Part shown: positions 49,376-58,782 of the stretch, piece after piece
How the letters are laid out: the number at the start of each line of letters is the position of its first letter
How positions within the stretch are numbered: the first letter of the stretch is position 1
Source of the DNA: Cristatella mucedo
Lineage: Eukaryota > Bryozoa > Phylactolaemata > Cristatellidae
NCBI GenBank assembly: GCA_009760855.2
Contig: WPIO01000035.1
Location: 2,565,001 to 2,629,000 of the forward strand
Length of the DNA stretch: 64,000 bases
Direction of reading: 5' to 3'
Translations under genes and position numbers: made by a program
The notes under the pieces: model-generated
What the model saw: the letters and a program-made list of their open reading frames with translations, nothing else
Databases searched by the model: none
Told to the model about the DNA's origin: nothing

Positions 49376-50035
49376 CATTCTGGTCGTTAATTCTAAGGGG
49401 TGGGCATTTTTTAACTTAAAATTAAATTGAGCAAAGGCACGAGAGGTTGGGGGCCAACAGGCTCTGTGATACCTTGGACTGACCCCAAGTGATGCTTAAC
49501 GTGGATTACAATTGATACATTGGGCGGCTTAATAAGCAGGCTATGCCACACTTGAACTTTCATGTTAGGCTGCCTCTGGCAAGATTTACATCGCCAAAGG
49601 CCGCCACCTTGGTTGTCTACCCTCCAAGCGATACAGTGCATATTAGCATTTATGCAAACTAGCTCATTGCTGGACATATGTGAAAGGAGTACCGGCTCGG
49701 CTTCCACGATAGGCACTTTTCTACTCGACATAAATGTGGCCACCAGCGCGGTCAGCGTTCTGCAACCTGAGGAGGATCACAATAGAAGTCTAGCGACTTT
49801 TGGAGATCCTCATTTACCGCTCCTTAGATTAGATCCTCGCTAAAGTGTATGCGCATACGATCTCTTTAGAGTCGATGTTGGCTCTCCAACGGTACGCTGT
49901 TGCTGGGGTCATTGGTTTCACACCATGCTACAAAAGGTGCAGAAGGCAAACTTTGCAGCATGTAGCAGAGCTAGAGCAGATGCTTCCCGAGCCTGCACTG
50001 ATAATCTGCCTTATTGATACTCTGACATATAAAAA

Positions 50036-50540
50036 GGAAGTGGCAGAACTTTGAAGTCGATACACAGCTTGATGTGGAGCCAGTGTAGGTCAGTGAGAAG
50101 TGGCACAGTGTGGCTGCTGCGATGTACACAAGAGAAAAGTAGCTGCAGAGTTGTGCAACATTAGTGAACATCTTATTGCACAGACAGGACGACCAGGAAG
50201 GAGAGTGTTACAAAAGTCTAGACAGTATGTTACAAATGCAGGGGGTAACTTGGCTGTGGTACCCTTATCTAAGCACAACGAATTTTGGAATTGGTTGGCT
50301 GAAAGTAGGTAAATATGACTGTGGAAGTGTTAATGTCATCTAACCAGAGGTAAATGGAATAGGACCACCAGATATTGCAAAGAGGCTAGCTATAGAAGAT
50401 ATGCTGGCCAAGCCAATTTTGCGGGTAAAGTTTCCACTTTCGAGTAATGCAAAAATTGCCCATAACTATAAGGGTGATTTATCGTCACTCAATTTGAGAA
50501 AGCCATCTGTGATCAAAGTTCAATTATTCAGATAGTGCAT
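50036..50540 (-). mobile_element. LINE A relic
   Basis: The minus strand shows degraded LINE A coding sequence: a TGACCTACACTGGCTCCA-like piece, the LDFCNTLLPGRPVCAIRC reading block, and thumb-region fragments near 50400-50530. There is no 3' tail. It is among the oldest copies in the window. Confidence 0.7.
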
Positions 50541-50879
50541 AACTTGGTCTATTGCAGAATCAAAGGTGAACTAAGATCAGACTGAGGATTTTGGGCAACT
50601 ATTTTTTATCGCCTTCATCTTATTCGTGAATCATTTCTGGAAAGTGTTAACTTCTATGATCGATGGCTTACTTTCAAGGGATCAGTTTTCCTAAACAGTG
50701 AATATCTGTCAAGATAATGCAGAGAGCTTGATATGGTACAGCAAAATTTACTTCTTCCCTTCAAAAACAAGATTTCTGAGATATACAGCCATAAACACAC
50801 ACACTTTATATATTTAAATGCACACATACTAACACACACACACACATAGATATATTCAATAAAATTTATTATAAAATAA

Positions 50880-51012
50880 AATAAAATAAATTGCTTAGCA
50901 CCTTAAAATAACCTAATCTCTATCCAGGTGCTATACATGTACCACAGGGCTCGTGCCCATGTCCCTGGTCGTTTAGAGCTAGTACCTTACCTCCTTCGGC
51001 TAATCATGGTGG
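50880..51012 (-). mobile_element. SINE 2 copy
   Basis: Minus strand: box A/B regions (CCGAAGGAGGTAAGGTAC, then GACATGGGCACGAGCCCTG) followed by a LINE A-like tail (CACCTGGATAGAGATTAGG) and a (TTTTA)n end. It has the same layout as the copy at 2213-2372. Confidence 0.62.
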
Positions 51013-51023
51013 CTAATGTGGCA

Positions 51024-51027
<4 letters not shown>

Positions 51028-51083
<56 letters not shown>
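51028..51083. repeat. (TA)n microsatellite
   Basis: About 27 TA units, directly abutting a SINE 1 fragment. Confidence 0.97.
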
Positions 51084-51086
<3 letters not shown>

Positions 51087-51150
51087 TAATTTAACAGCCT
51101 AGCGGCAGAAGAGCCTTAACGGCTATCACCACCACTTGCAGGCATTGTCT
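51084..51150 (-). mobile_element. SINE 1 3' fragment
   Basis: Minus strand: CTGCAAGTGGTGGTGATAG, GCCGTTAAGGCTCTTCTGCC and GCTAGGCTGTTAAATTAA. The 5' two thirds are absent. Confidence 0.7.
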
Positions 51151-51384
51151 TCAGTGGAAGAGTTACCTGTAATCGCTGAGGTCCTTGCACACTGACTAGC
51201 AGCTCTAGGTGAAGTCGCCAGTTGGTATTGCATCTTAACTAGGATATTGCATTTATCACCAAGTGCGACGATAGAAACGATCACAATAACGTCGTCATGA
51301 GATCACCTTGCACAGGAAGTGCAACGTTGTTCAACAAGACTTCTACTTAAGTCTCACATTGCAAAAGTTTGCATATTCGATCCC

Positions 51385-51545
51385 CTCAACTGTCACTCAA
51401 GGTCAGAAGTAAGATTGGCATTGAAGTAGCATTTGCAATGCACTTTTCAATGAAGCAAGCTATTACAGGGGTGGCAGAATGACTCCATTGATAGTTTTTC
51501 TATATTTGGGCCATCCACTCCTGGGAACGACAGCAAAAACGTTAG
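51385..51545 (+). pseudogene. possible Tc1-like relic, N-terminal piece
   Basis: TATTACAGGGGTGGCAGAAT and the sequence around it resemble the linker of the Tc1-like relic at 11.7-12.4 kb (TATTATCAGGGTGGTAGAAT). The match is short and no catalytic block follows, so this is tentative. Confidence 0.35.
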
Positions 51546-51588
51546 GCTACCATCCAAGACACTGTATTGATGTTAATAGATTCTGAGA

Positions 51589-52097
51589 TAATAATAATAA
51601 TGCACTTGATAAAGCACCCTCAGAGAACTCACCTCTTTCTAGGCGCTTTACATTTGCTGCAAAGGGAAACACGATTGAATGGTGAGTAATATCATGCTTG
51701 ATAAGCAACATGAATAACATGGTTAGGAGTGACATACACAGGGTTAGCATGCAGGTGTGGTTAGTGGTAGCATGCACAATGTCAGCATGCATAAGCACAT
51801 CAAGGACGAATCACAGGGACCCACTAAATGCTGTCCTAAATAGGTGTGTTTTTAAGTTCTTTTTAAATGTGGTCAAGTCAGGGGATGTCGTAACGCAAGT
51901 CAGGGGATGTCGAAACGCAAATCAGGAGTGAGTTCCAAGCTTTGGGAGCATACGAACTAAATGCACGATCTCTAAAGGATTTGAGGTTTGTACGAGGTAT
52001 TCGTAAACTGTTGGATTCCGAAAAGCGGGTGGTACGGTGCTTGGCCTAGTGGGGGAGTAGATCTGAGAGATAGGCTGGAGCCAAAGAATGAAGTGAG
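51589..52097 (-). mobile_element. LINE A, 5'-truncated copy
   Basis: Minus strand: C-terminal coding piece, 3' UTR and terminus GCGCTTTATCAAGTG-type plus (ATT)n at 51589-51602. A 22-bp stretch (AGTCAGGGGATGTCG region) is tandemly duplicated near 51885-51915. Confidence 0.88.
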
Positions 52098-52452
52098 ATA
52101 TCTTGTTAGCAGCTCCCTCTAAGACAAGTGTCAGCCGAGGGTTGGATTACCACAGAAACTCGAGTCAAGACAGCTAGAAATTGCAGTGAGGGCGACACGC
52201 ATTGCTTTCAATATCACCCGAGCCGTGCCTGCAACTAACGAGGCTACACCTGTCCTTGAAGGACAAGTTCAGCTGAGCAGATGCATTAGCAAAACTAGAA
52301 GTAGATATGTGGCTGAACCACTGCAATCTAACCTCCAAGCTCACACAGCAGGACCACGAATTCTGGTCTGCAATAAGGTTCCAGATGCGTACTCGTAAAA
52401 CTAAGCTGCTGCACTCTCACGTTCCAGCTGAGCACTCACACAGCTTAGCAAG

Positions 52453-52454
<2 letters not shown>

Positions 52455-52543
<89 letters not shown>

Positions 52544-52617
52544 CACACACGCACACACGCACACACGCACACACGCACACACACGCACACACACACACAC
52601 GCACACACACGCACACG
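52455..52617. repeat. (CA)n / (GCACACAC)n microsatellite
   Basis: About 160 bp of CA repeat with regularly spaced GC substitutions in the distal third. It begins about 570 bp inside intron 1 from the exon 1 donor side. Confidence 0.97.
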
Positions 52618-53187
52618 GCAACAGCGTCCCTGTTGCACGTCCGGTGAGGCATCGCAGGGGAGATAGTTGTACGGCATTTACATCTCGACGCCCGCCCTAG
52701 TAGCATTAAGTGGCAGACGGCAGTGTCTCACAGGTAGCACCACAGTGCGTGCCCAGTAAGCCATCGCCTTTTGGAGGAGGCGACGACGACCGGGTCGCAC
52801 CGGCACGCTTAAAAGGGTCGGGTCAGCAGCTGGAGCTCTCCAATTGCCCAATCACGTGGCTAGGTCGGCCGCCGCGACAGCTGCCTACCGCCGCGTCGGT
52901 CGCACTGGCCGCAGTTTCAAGTGGGCAGCAGCTGAACTGCGGCGGCTACGCACGCGCTAGCGCTTGCGACGGCCTTGCGGCACAGCATTGGCTGGCACGA
53001 GGTTAGACTCGCCCGGCCGGCGCTCCCATGTGGCAGGCAGTCCAGCCGGTGCAGCAACGCGGCGGGCGGCTCGTGTCTGCCTGCCTGCGAGGGCGAGCAC
53101 TCGCTGTGACGACGAAGGAGGACGCTAATAACTGAAACGAATTTTCGAGAAAGCAGCTTAGAAGGTGCGCCAGCTGCTGCGCGATAC

Positions 53188-53373
53188 CTGGAAGGCCGAG
53201 TACAGGGACGCGTTGGTACGGAATGTCTCGTAAAAGCACTCCTGCGTGCCGGCTCGCAGCTCCACTTTAAACTGGTACGACTTTCCTGCTTCGACGCTGT
53301 TAAAGTCATAATTATCAGCGCGTGCGCCACCAATGTAAGCGACGCAGAGGACGAGCAGAACTCTTCCGGCCAT
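53188..53373 (-). CDS. TMED: p24/TMED cargo receptor, exon 1 (signal peptide and start of GOLD domain)
   Basis: First coding exon, 62 codons, ending CAG before a GTATCG donor in phase 0. It starts with a signal peptide (MAGRVLLVLCVAYIGGARA, likely cut near the final alanine) and enters the luminal GOLD domain with YQFKVELRAGTQECFYET. The cysteine is the first of the conserved pair in p24 proteins, and ASLYSAFQ closes the exon where the human genes also switch segments (YQ junction). p24 proteins form hetero-oligomers that select GPI-anchored and other cargo for ER exit. The four exons give 230 residues, within the usual 200-235. Start choice follows the leader, and no in-frame upstream extension is needed. 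The donor is weaker than consensus. Confidence 0.82.
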
Positions 53374-53560
53374 GCCTTATCTGCGCCCCTCGCTACAGCT
53401 GCCACGTGTGCACGCCCACCTCGCAGGACCGAATTACCCGCGCGGCGCCAAAACCGTACCAGAGTCAACTGAAGGCTCAGCGGCGTGGGCGTGGCGTGAG
53501 GACTGCTGACTGCGTCTTCGAAGACGCAGTCAGTCGTTGCCGTAAGAGACTCCGCCAGCC
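53374..53560 (-). promoter_or_regulatory. probable TMED 5' UTR / promoter
   Basis: CpG-rich sequence directly upstream of the TMED start codon, without a clear TATA box. It contains a CACGTG box at 53403-53408, about 30 bp upstream of the ATG, and a perfect 28-bp palindrome centred between 53519 and 53520. The transcription start is not visible from sequence. Confidence 0.45.
53506..53533. repeat. perfect 28-bp palindrome
   Basis: CTGACTGCGTCTTC is followed immediately by its exact reverse complement GAAGACGCAGTCAG, with no spacer. It lies about 135 bp upstream of the TMED start codon. Confidence 0.97.
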
Positions 53561-53574
53561 TTACCTTTTAGGGA

Positions 53575-53661
53575 TTCAGGAGAGTATTCTCCTGACAAAG
53601 GTTCATTGAGAAAAGAATCCACGTTGGAGAGAATCCGTTGACATGCACCGGATGTGGATGA
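53575..53661 (+). pseudogene. C2H2 zinc-finger relic (possible)
   Basis: One frame reads EKRIHVGENPLTCTGCG before a stop, close to the linker plus first cysteines of C2H2 finger arrays (form RIHTGEKP, C-x2-C). Just upstream, in another frame, SILLTKVH resembles the preceding helix end (LTKH). No further finger follows. It may be a scrap of a zinc-finger gene or chance. Confidence 0.45.
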
Positions 53662-54499
53662 AAGCGCCTTCTCGTGGGCAGCGGCGTCTCCTCGTTATGT
53701 TGAGAGCGCTTTGCGGGTTCCCAAACCAGCACCACTGTTGCGCTTGTTTGTTTTTTAATTGATCTCTGCTCGACGGATAACTTTAAGATAGATTTTTGCG
53801 GTGAAACGAGGGGCCCAGCTGAGACTGTAGACTTGTCGCATCCCAGAAGGGCACGGATCCAAGTGGTTACGAAGCACTAGCTTTCTTTTTCGCCTGATAA
53901 ACATTATTATAAATATTACAAATGCGGCGTGCGGCTCCTACGTCCGGACAGAACCGGGTAGCGAACGCAGCGCTCCTAGCGATGCTAGTCTTAACCCACG
54001 CGAGGCGAACGCCGGCGACGCCTGAGCCTTATAGCACGGCTAGCGACTTGTCGGTGCAGCACAAATGCATGCAGATAGGCCGACAGCAGCGGAACACGGC
54101 AGCGACGAAGAGCCCCCATGCCTTAACATTTACAAGTTTATTTGACGGAAACGACGGAGGGCTACAGGAGTGCGACAGCGACCAAGTCTAATACCACGGG
54201 CTCCACAGCCCAGAGCTCAAAATGAGCTCAAATGCAAATTCCAAATCCCGGAGCACACTTCCTGGCTATCTCTTGACGTCGGCTTTTATGCGATCTCGTC
54301 AGATATTGTCGCATAGTCGGCTTATAGATGACACTCCCCGCGCTAAAGAGCGGCCTCGGGCGACTCCTAGCGTGGTGTGGACCTTTACTTGATTTCTCCG
54401 TAATACCTTCGGGTATTCCGCTGCTATCTTCGCTGTGACTATTTATGAGCTGTCCTCAGATTTGCTACACAAAACAGGACCTGCTTAGCATAAGATGCG
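53662..54499. other. LINE B 5' flank or 5' UTR
   Basis: No separate gene is recognised. A UUCG-type hairpin (AATACC-TTCG-GGTATT, 54402-54417) lies about 85 bp before the LINE B start codon. How much of this stretch belongs to LINE B cannot be told without another full-length copy. Confidence 0.4.
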
Positions 54500-55747
54500 A
54501 TGTCGCCATTAGTCGATACCTACCAGCGGGTCAGTGAGAACCTTCCTGCATCCTGCGTTCGCCCTATCAAAAGCTTGGCTATCAAACCTACGACTCGTAA
54601 GTTAAAAGCGCTGAATAGTACTTGTTTCGGTAGTAGCCCACCCGCCGTAGCCCAACACGTTGTGAAACGTCGTCCCACGGCCGTTACCAAGGTCCAATTC
54701 AAATTCGAAGAGCCGGCGTTCGCGGGGCCGGACGCAAACGGTAGAGAATACAAGCCACTTCATCGCCGTCGCACAGTTGCTGGACAGCCTCTTAAATTCC
54801 GCCTACTAAGTGTCCGCTCGCTAAAAACCAAGGGGTTACTAATCCGCGATCAGGTGGTTCAGGAGAAGCTAGATGCATTTCTGCTTACCGAAACCTGGAT
54901 GATGCCTTGTTCCAGAAGCTGTATTTCCGAGACAACCCCACCCGGGTTCTCATTCTATCAGTCCATGCGTTCTGACAAGGTTGGTGGCGGGGTTGCAATT
55001 GTTGTTCGCGTATCGTTTGGCTATAAAATGTGCAGTTTCTCGCATGGGTCATCGTTTGAATCAGTTGCTACCAGGTCTTCATCAAAGACAATGCCTCTCA
55101 CCGTTGTGATATACCGGCCTCCTTCTGGCTGTCTAAACTTGTTTATAGAGGAGTTTTCAGAGTTCCTCGCTAAAATATTTGTGTGTGACAGGCCGCTACT
55201 GATTGTAGGAGACTTCAATATTCACGTTGACAACCCTAGCAACAGCCAGGTCCGCTCATTTCTTGACTGTCTGGAGAATTTTGGTTTGGCCCAACACGTT
55301 AATCATAGCACCCACGTCGGTGGCCACATTCTAGATCTCGTGATCACTAAGGATGTCCTCCCCACTGACTTTGTGGTGTGCCCACTGACCCTCTCAGATC
55401 ATTGTTCGGTCTCGTTTACTGTTCCTGCTCCCTCGTACGTACAGGGCAATGTCGAATTTGCCAAACGACGTAACTTACAAAGCATTGACATGGACAAGTT
55501 TTTGAAATCTGTTTGTGATGCAGGTCTTCTTGATCTACATTCAGACTCGACCGGCAGCCTCGATACCCTCACTGATGCGATGAACATGACACTCAGGAGT
55601 GCGCTTGACAAGCATGCTCCCGTTCGCTCTATCCGTGTTCAAAGTCGTCGTGATTCCTTTCAATTTACAAAAAACTCCTTAATATGCGTCGGGTTAAGTG
55701 CAGGCTGGAACGTCGTTTCAAGAAATCGGGGTCTGAGGCAGACCTAG
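54500..55747 (+). CDS. LINE B endonuclease-containing N-terminal ORF part
   Basis: 415 codons. After a basic N-terminal region of about 95 residues comes an apurinic-like endonuclease of the type found in CR1/L2 LINEs. In order it shows FRLLSVRSLKTKG, LLTETW, GGGVAIVV, VIYRPPSG, LLIVGDFNIHVD, THVGGHILDLVIT and LSDHCSVSF, which carry the catalytic N/E/D/H residues of the exonuclease-endonuclease-phosphatase fold. The enzyme nicks the target DNA for reverse transcription. The frame runs past the natural junction: near 55655-55690, at an A6 run, the coding sense continues in the next frame. The last 25 or so residues of this ORF are therefore probably out-of-frame translation. Confidence 0.88.
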   Translation: MSPLVDTYQRVSENLPASCVRPIKSLAIKPTTRKLKALNSTCFGSSPPAVAQHVVKRRPTAVTKVQFKFEEPAFAGPDANGREYKPLHRRRTVAGQPLKFRLLSVRSLKTKGLLIRDQVVQEKLDAFLLTETWMMPCSRSCISETTPPGFSFYQSMRSDKVGGGVAIVVRVSFGYKMCSFSHGSSFESVATRSSSKTMPLTVVIYRPPSGCLNLFIEEFSEFLAKIFVCDRPLLIVGDFNIHVDNPSNSQVRSFLDCLENFGLAQHVNHSTHVGGHILDLVITKDVLPTDFVVCPLTLSDHCSVSFTVPAPSYVQGNVEFAKRRNLQSIDMDKFLKSVCDAGLLDLHSDSTGSLDTLTDAMNMTLRSALDKHAPVRSIRVQSRRDSFQFTKNSLICVGLSAGWNVVSRNRGLRQT

Positions 55748-57747
55748 TCAATTTTAAAGACTTCCTTCGAGTTTACACCCGAAAGCTTAAAAAAGCCAGG
55801 GCTTTTTTTTTCATTAGAAAGCTGAATTCCTGCCAGTCGGACACTAAACAGATTTATAAGACAGTAAACCATTTACTGGCCAATGCTGTGAGGTCTGACT
55901 CCCCAGATATTAAGGGCTCAGCCGAAAAGTTTTCAGCCTTCTTTACTGAAAAAATTGTGCACATTCGTGCCTCCATTAAACCCCCTCCGACCAAAGCAAT
56001 CGCCGTTCCTCAACCTGTGACCTTTCTTAATAGGTTCTCCGATGTTTCTGCCTGTGATGTGGCTGCCTTAATAAGGTCTAGCAAAAAGAGCTCGTCTCCT
56101 GAAGACCCTATACCTTCATCTCTGTGGTCTTCACTAGCAGACCAACTTAGCCCTGCCATAACCAAGAGTTTTAATGCTTCTTTGGGAAAAGGGGTCGTCC
56201 CCAAGTCTTTCAAATCGGCAATCGTTAGACCTATTCTTAAAAAGCCTGGATTAGACACAGAGGTCCTAGCAAACTATCGTCTAGTTTCCCTTCTTCCGTT
56301 CTTATCAAAGATTCTTGAAAAAATTGTTGCTAAGCATCTAGCTGAACATATTGAAAATAATGGAATGTCAGAAACATTTCAATCAGGGTTCAAGAGGCAG
56401 CACTCTACTGAAACTGCTCTCCTACGTGTTAACAATGACATTCTACGTGGCAACGACGACGGGAATGTCACTGCCCTAGCTCTGCTAGATCTGTCTGCTG
56501 CCTTCGACACCATTGATCACGAAGTTCTGCTTGAACGATTGAGAACAACGATCGGTCTGGCAGACGAAGCACTGGCGTGGTTTAAATCATATTTGTCTGA
56601 TCGTGTTCAATCCGTGTCGTGTGGGGGTCAGGTCTCAGACACGAGAAGGGTCACCTGTGGAGTCCCTCAAGGGTCTGTACTCGGTCCCTTGCTGTTCTCC
56701 ATTTATACACAACCTCTGGGAAAAGTGATTAAGGCCCATGGAATAGGATATCACTTCTATGCTGACGATACTCAGTTGTATTTCTCATTTAAACCGTCGG
56801 AATCTGCTGCAGCAACTGAGAAACTGAATGCTTGCCTTGCCGATATTCGATCCTGGATGTCGGAAAACTTCCTGAAATTAAATGATGATAAAACCGAACT
56901 GCTGCTCATAGGACACCCTAAACGTGTGGCTGGATTAAAAGGTTTTGCTGTTCTAATAGGTGATGCTATTGTGCGACCTTCACCACGTGCTAGTAATTTA
57001 GGTGTCGTGTTCGACAACTGCTTCAATTTCAAAAGCTTCATTCAGAAGACTGCCTCTACAGCTAGCCATCACATCCGATACCTATCCAAGATTAGGAGCT
57101 GTCTCCCACAGTGGCTTGCAAAAAATTTAACTAGCTCTTTAGTTCTGTCTCGGCTTGATTATTGTAATTCCCTTTTGGCTGGGCTGCCAAAGAAAGCTAT
57201 TATGCCACTACAGCTTACTATGAATATGGCTGCAAGGCTGGTCTTCAAGTCCCAGCGGTTTGAGCACGTGTCGCCTTTGCTGAAAGAGCTAGGATGGTTG
57301 CCGGTTGAGCAAAGGATACAGAGCAAAGTTCTTACGCTGACCCACAAGGCCCGCCATGGCTTAGCTCCTTCGTACCTAGCTGAACTGCTGCATCAGTTTC
57401 AGCCTGTTCGTGCCCTGAGGTCCTGTGTGGACAATAAATTAGCTGTCCCATTCCTCCGCTTAAAGACAGTTGGCGACAGAAGCTTTAGCTCTGCAGGTCC
57501 TAGACTGTGGAACTCGCTTCCACAATTCTTACGCAACGACAACTACTCTCCTACTGCCAACTATGGCACATCTTTTTCAGCGGTCCTGAGCTGCTACTTC
57601 CATGCTACTCACTACCTCAACTGCTCTCCTGACTCTGCTATGCTTCCCACTTTCTCTTTGTTGCGTGAGACGACGTCTGTTGGCTACCGAATGCGTACCG
57701 AAAGCCGCTTAGGCTGTGTGTGCGCTATACAAAACTCTCCTGCGTAA
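55684..57747 (+). CDS. LINE B reverse transcriptase ORF part
   Basis: 687 codons, continuing the endonuclease reading in the next frame. Order: linker (FFIRKLNSCQSDTKQIYKTV), PIPSSLWSS, RPILKKPGLDTEVLANYR, FQSGFKRQHSTETALLRV, LLDLSAAFDTIDHEVLLERL (first catalytic aspartate), GVPQGSVLGPLLFSIY, FYADDTQLYFSF (catalytic pair), then FLKLNDDKTELLLIG, and a C-terminal domain with SRLDYCNSLLAGLPKKAI and HGLAPSYLAELLHQFQ. All catalytic motifs are intact. The element could be functional apart from the frameshift at the junction, which may also be a sequencing error in a homopolymer. Confidence 0.92.
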   Translation: MRRVKCRLERRFKKSGSEADLVNFKDFLRVYTRKLKKARAFFFIRKLNSCQSDTKQIYKTVNHLLANAVRSDSPDIKGSAEKFSAFFTEKIVHIRASIKPPPTKAIAVPQPVTFLNRFSDVSACDVAALIRSSKKSSSPEDPIPSSLWSSLADQLSPAITKSFNASLGKGVVPKSFKSAIVRPILKKPGLDTEVLANYRLVSLLPFLSKILEKIVAKHLAEHIENNGMSETFQSGFKRQHSTETALLRVNNDILRGNDDGNVTALALLDLSAAFDTIDHEVLLERLRTTIGLADEALAWFKSYLSDRVQSVSCGGQVSDTRRVTCGVPQGSVLGPLLFSIYTQPLGKVIKAHGIGYHFYADDTQLYFSFKPSESAAATEKLNACLADIRSWMSENFLKLNDDKTELLLIGHPKRVAGLKGFAVLIGDAIVRPSPRASNLGVVFDNCFNFKSFIQKTASTASHHIRYLSKIRSCLPQWLAKNLTSSLVLSRLDYCNSLLAGLPKKAIMPLQLTMNMAARLVFKSQRFEHVSPLLKELGWLPVEQRIQSKVLTLTHKARHGLAPSYLAELLHQFQPVRALRSCVDNKLAVPFLRLKTVGDRSFSSAGPRLWNSLPQFLRNDNYSPTANYGTSFSAVLSCYFHATHYLNCSPDSAMLPTFSLLRETTSVGYRMRTESRLGCVCAIQNSPA

Positions 57748-57844
57748 CACCCACATAGTCTTTATGACTTTTTGGAGTTACAGACGGAGATACATTACAT
57801 TATGACACAATTCAGTAACGGCGAATAACAATTACCAGACATAA

Positions 57845-58300
57845 CGAGTGAGCCTGTTGACTCGCATTGTTGATTCATAGTAGAAATACAATACTGTACA
57901 TACATATACACGTCTATTACCTCTTGGTACACTGTATTTTTTGTCATTGAGTGAGCCCGTGGTCCCGCTGTGCTGAGCGTGACGCAAAGACCACGTGACA
58001 CAAGTAAACCACCGTACCGCGCGACGGGGGAAGGGCGGGCTCTCCTGCTTTAATTAATAAATGTGCTTTTGGGGGGACAACTCAATCTATTAGCGGCCAT
58101 TTTGGAGGATAACTCCCAATACTGGCCGACTTAACCTCTTTAATAGGGATACGTCGAGTGAGCCTGTGGACTCGCTTAGCGGAGCTATAGTAGAATTACA
58201 AAACTGTACATAAGCCGCGCGACGTAAGTGCGCCATCTTGTCGCGCGACGTAAGTACGTGACAGGTGCAAGGCGGACTTTCTCGCTTTAATTAATAGGTA
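57845..58300. repeat. imperfect tandem duplication downstream of LINE B
   Basis: CGAGTGAGCCTGTTGACTCGC at 57845 recurs at 58155 with one change, followed in both by TAGTAGAA.TACAA.ACTGTACAT. GGCGGGCTCTCCTGCTTTAA with TTAATA at about 58034 recurs near 58271. A third partial copy (GAGTGAGCCCGTGG) starts near 57948. The period is about 310 bp. The repeat is not part of LINE B, since it begins after that element's tail. Confidence 0.75.
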
Positions 58301-58782
58301 TCTGGCTGATTTAGCTTGCACCGGCTTCAATAATTGCAATAACGCACGCGTCGCAGCTCATGGATGGTCCCAAGCAGCCGCGAATGTAGCTTTGACCCTG
58401 TCGCCTCTCACCTTCCAGTCCAAAAAGCCAACTTCCGATTTATGAGATGCCGAGAAGCCCCGAGCTTCTGGGCGAGGCTGGTCAAAAAGAGACTGCATTC
58501 ACTGCTAAAAAATTGACTTTCAAATCATGTTGCCAAGCAGCTGGACTTTCCTCGGAAGTTGGTGGTGGAAGTGAAGTGTCGGGGAGACGCGAGAGCCTAA
58601 TTCATTCTCCCGACTTCTCTCCACGCGACCCCCGCGCTTCTGCCTTAACCCGCCGGAAAGCTTCTAGGAGCGTCGCCAAACGAGGCAGACAGCGAGAACA
58701 ACGAAGTTATGAAAAAACGGCTGTGCTCCGATTGTCAGTGGATGAGCCAGCCCTTAAATTAAGGGGCAGCCACCGCACGTGG
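58301..58782. other. unassigned DNA
   Basis: A 117-codon open frame (58447-58800) has no recognisable domain. This is the last GC-rich stretch before the AT-rich island. Confidence 0.4.

Larger units (their letters stand above)
44277..53187 (-). other. TMED intron 1
   Basis: About 8.9 kb. It holds a second, exon 1-like segment (46805-46999), four SINE copies, three LINE A copies or relics, and microsatellites, all listed separately. Stretches with no recognised feature are 44277-46804, 47000-47357, 47519-48137, 48289-48814, 49376-50035 and 52098-52454. The last 500 bp before exon 1 are CpG-rich. Confidence 0.65.
54500..57803 (+). mobile_element. LINE B, nearly complete CR1/L2-like non-LTR retrotransposon
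   Basis: Endonuclease and reverse transcriptase are present in order with a single visible frameshift. No RNase H or long terminal repeats are present. The 3' end GGAGTTACAGACGGAGATAC plus (ATTAC)n is shared with the old minus-strand copy at 33682-34787, which fixes the 3' boundary. The 5' boundary is uncertain. It differs clearly from LINE A, which ends in (ATT)n. Confidence 0.88.
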
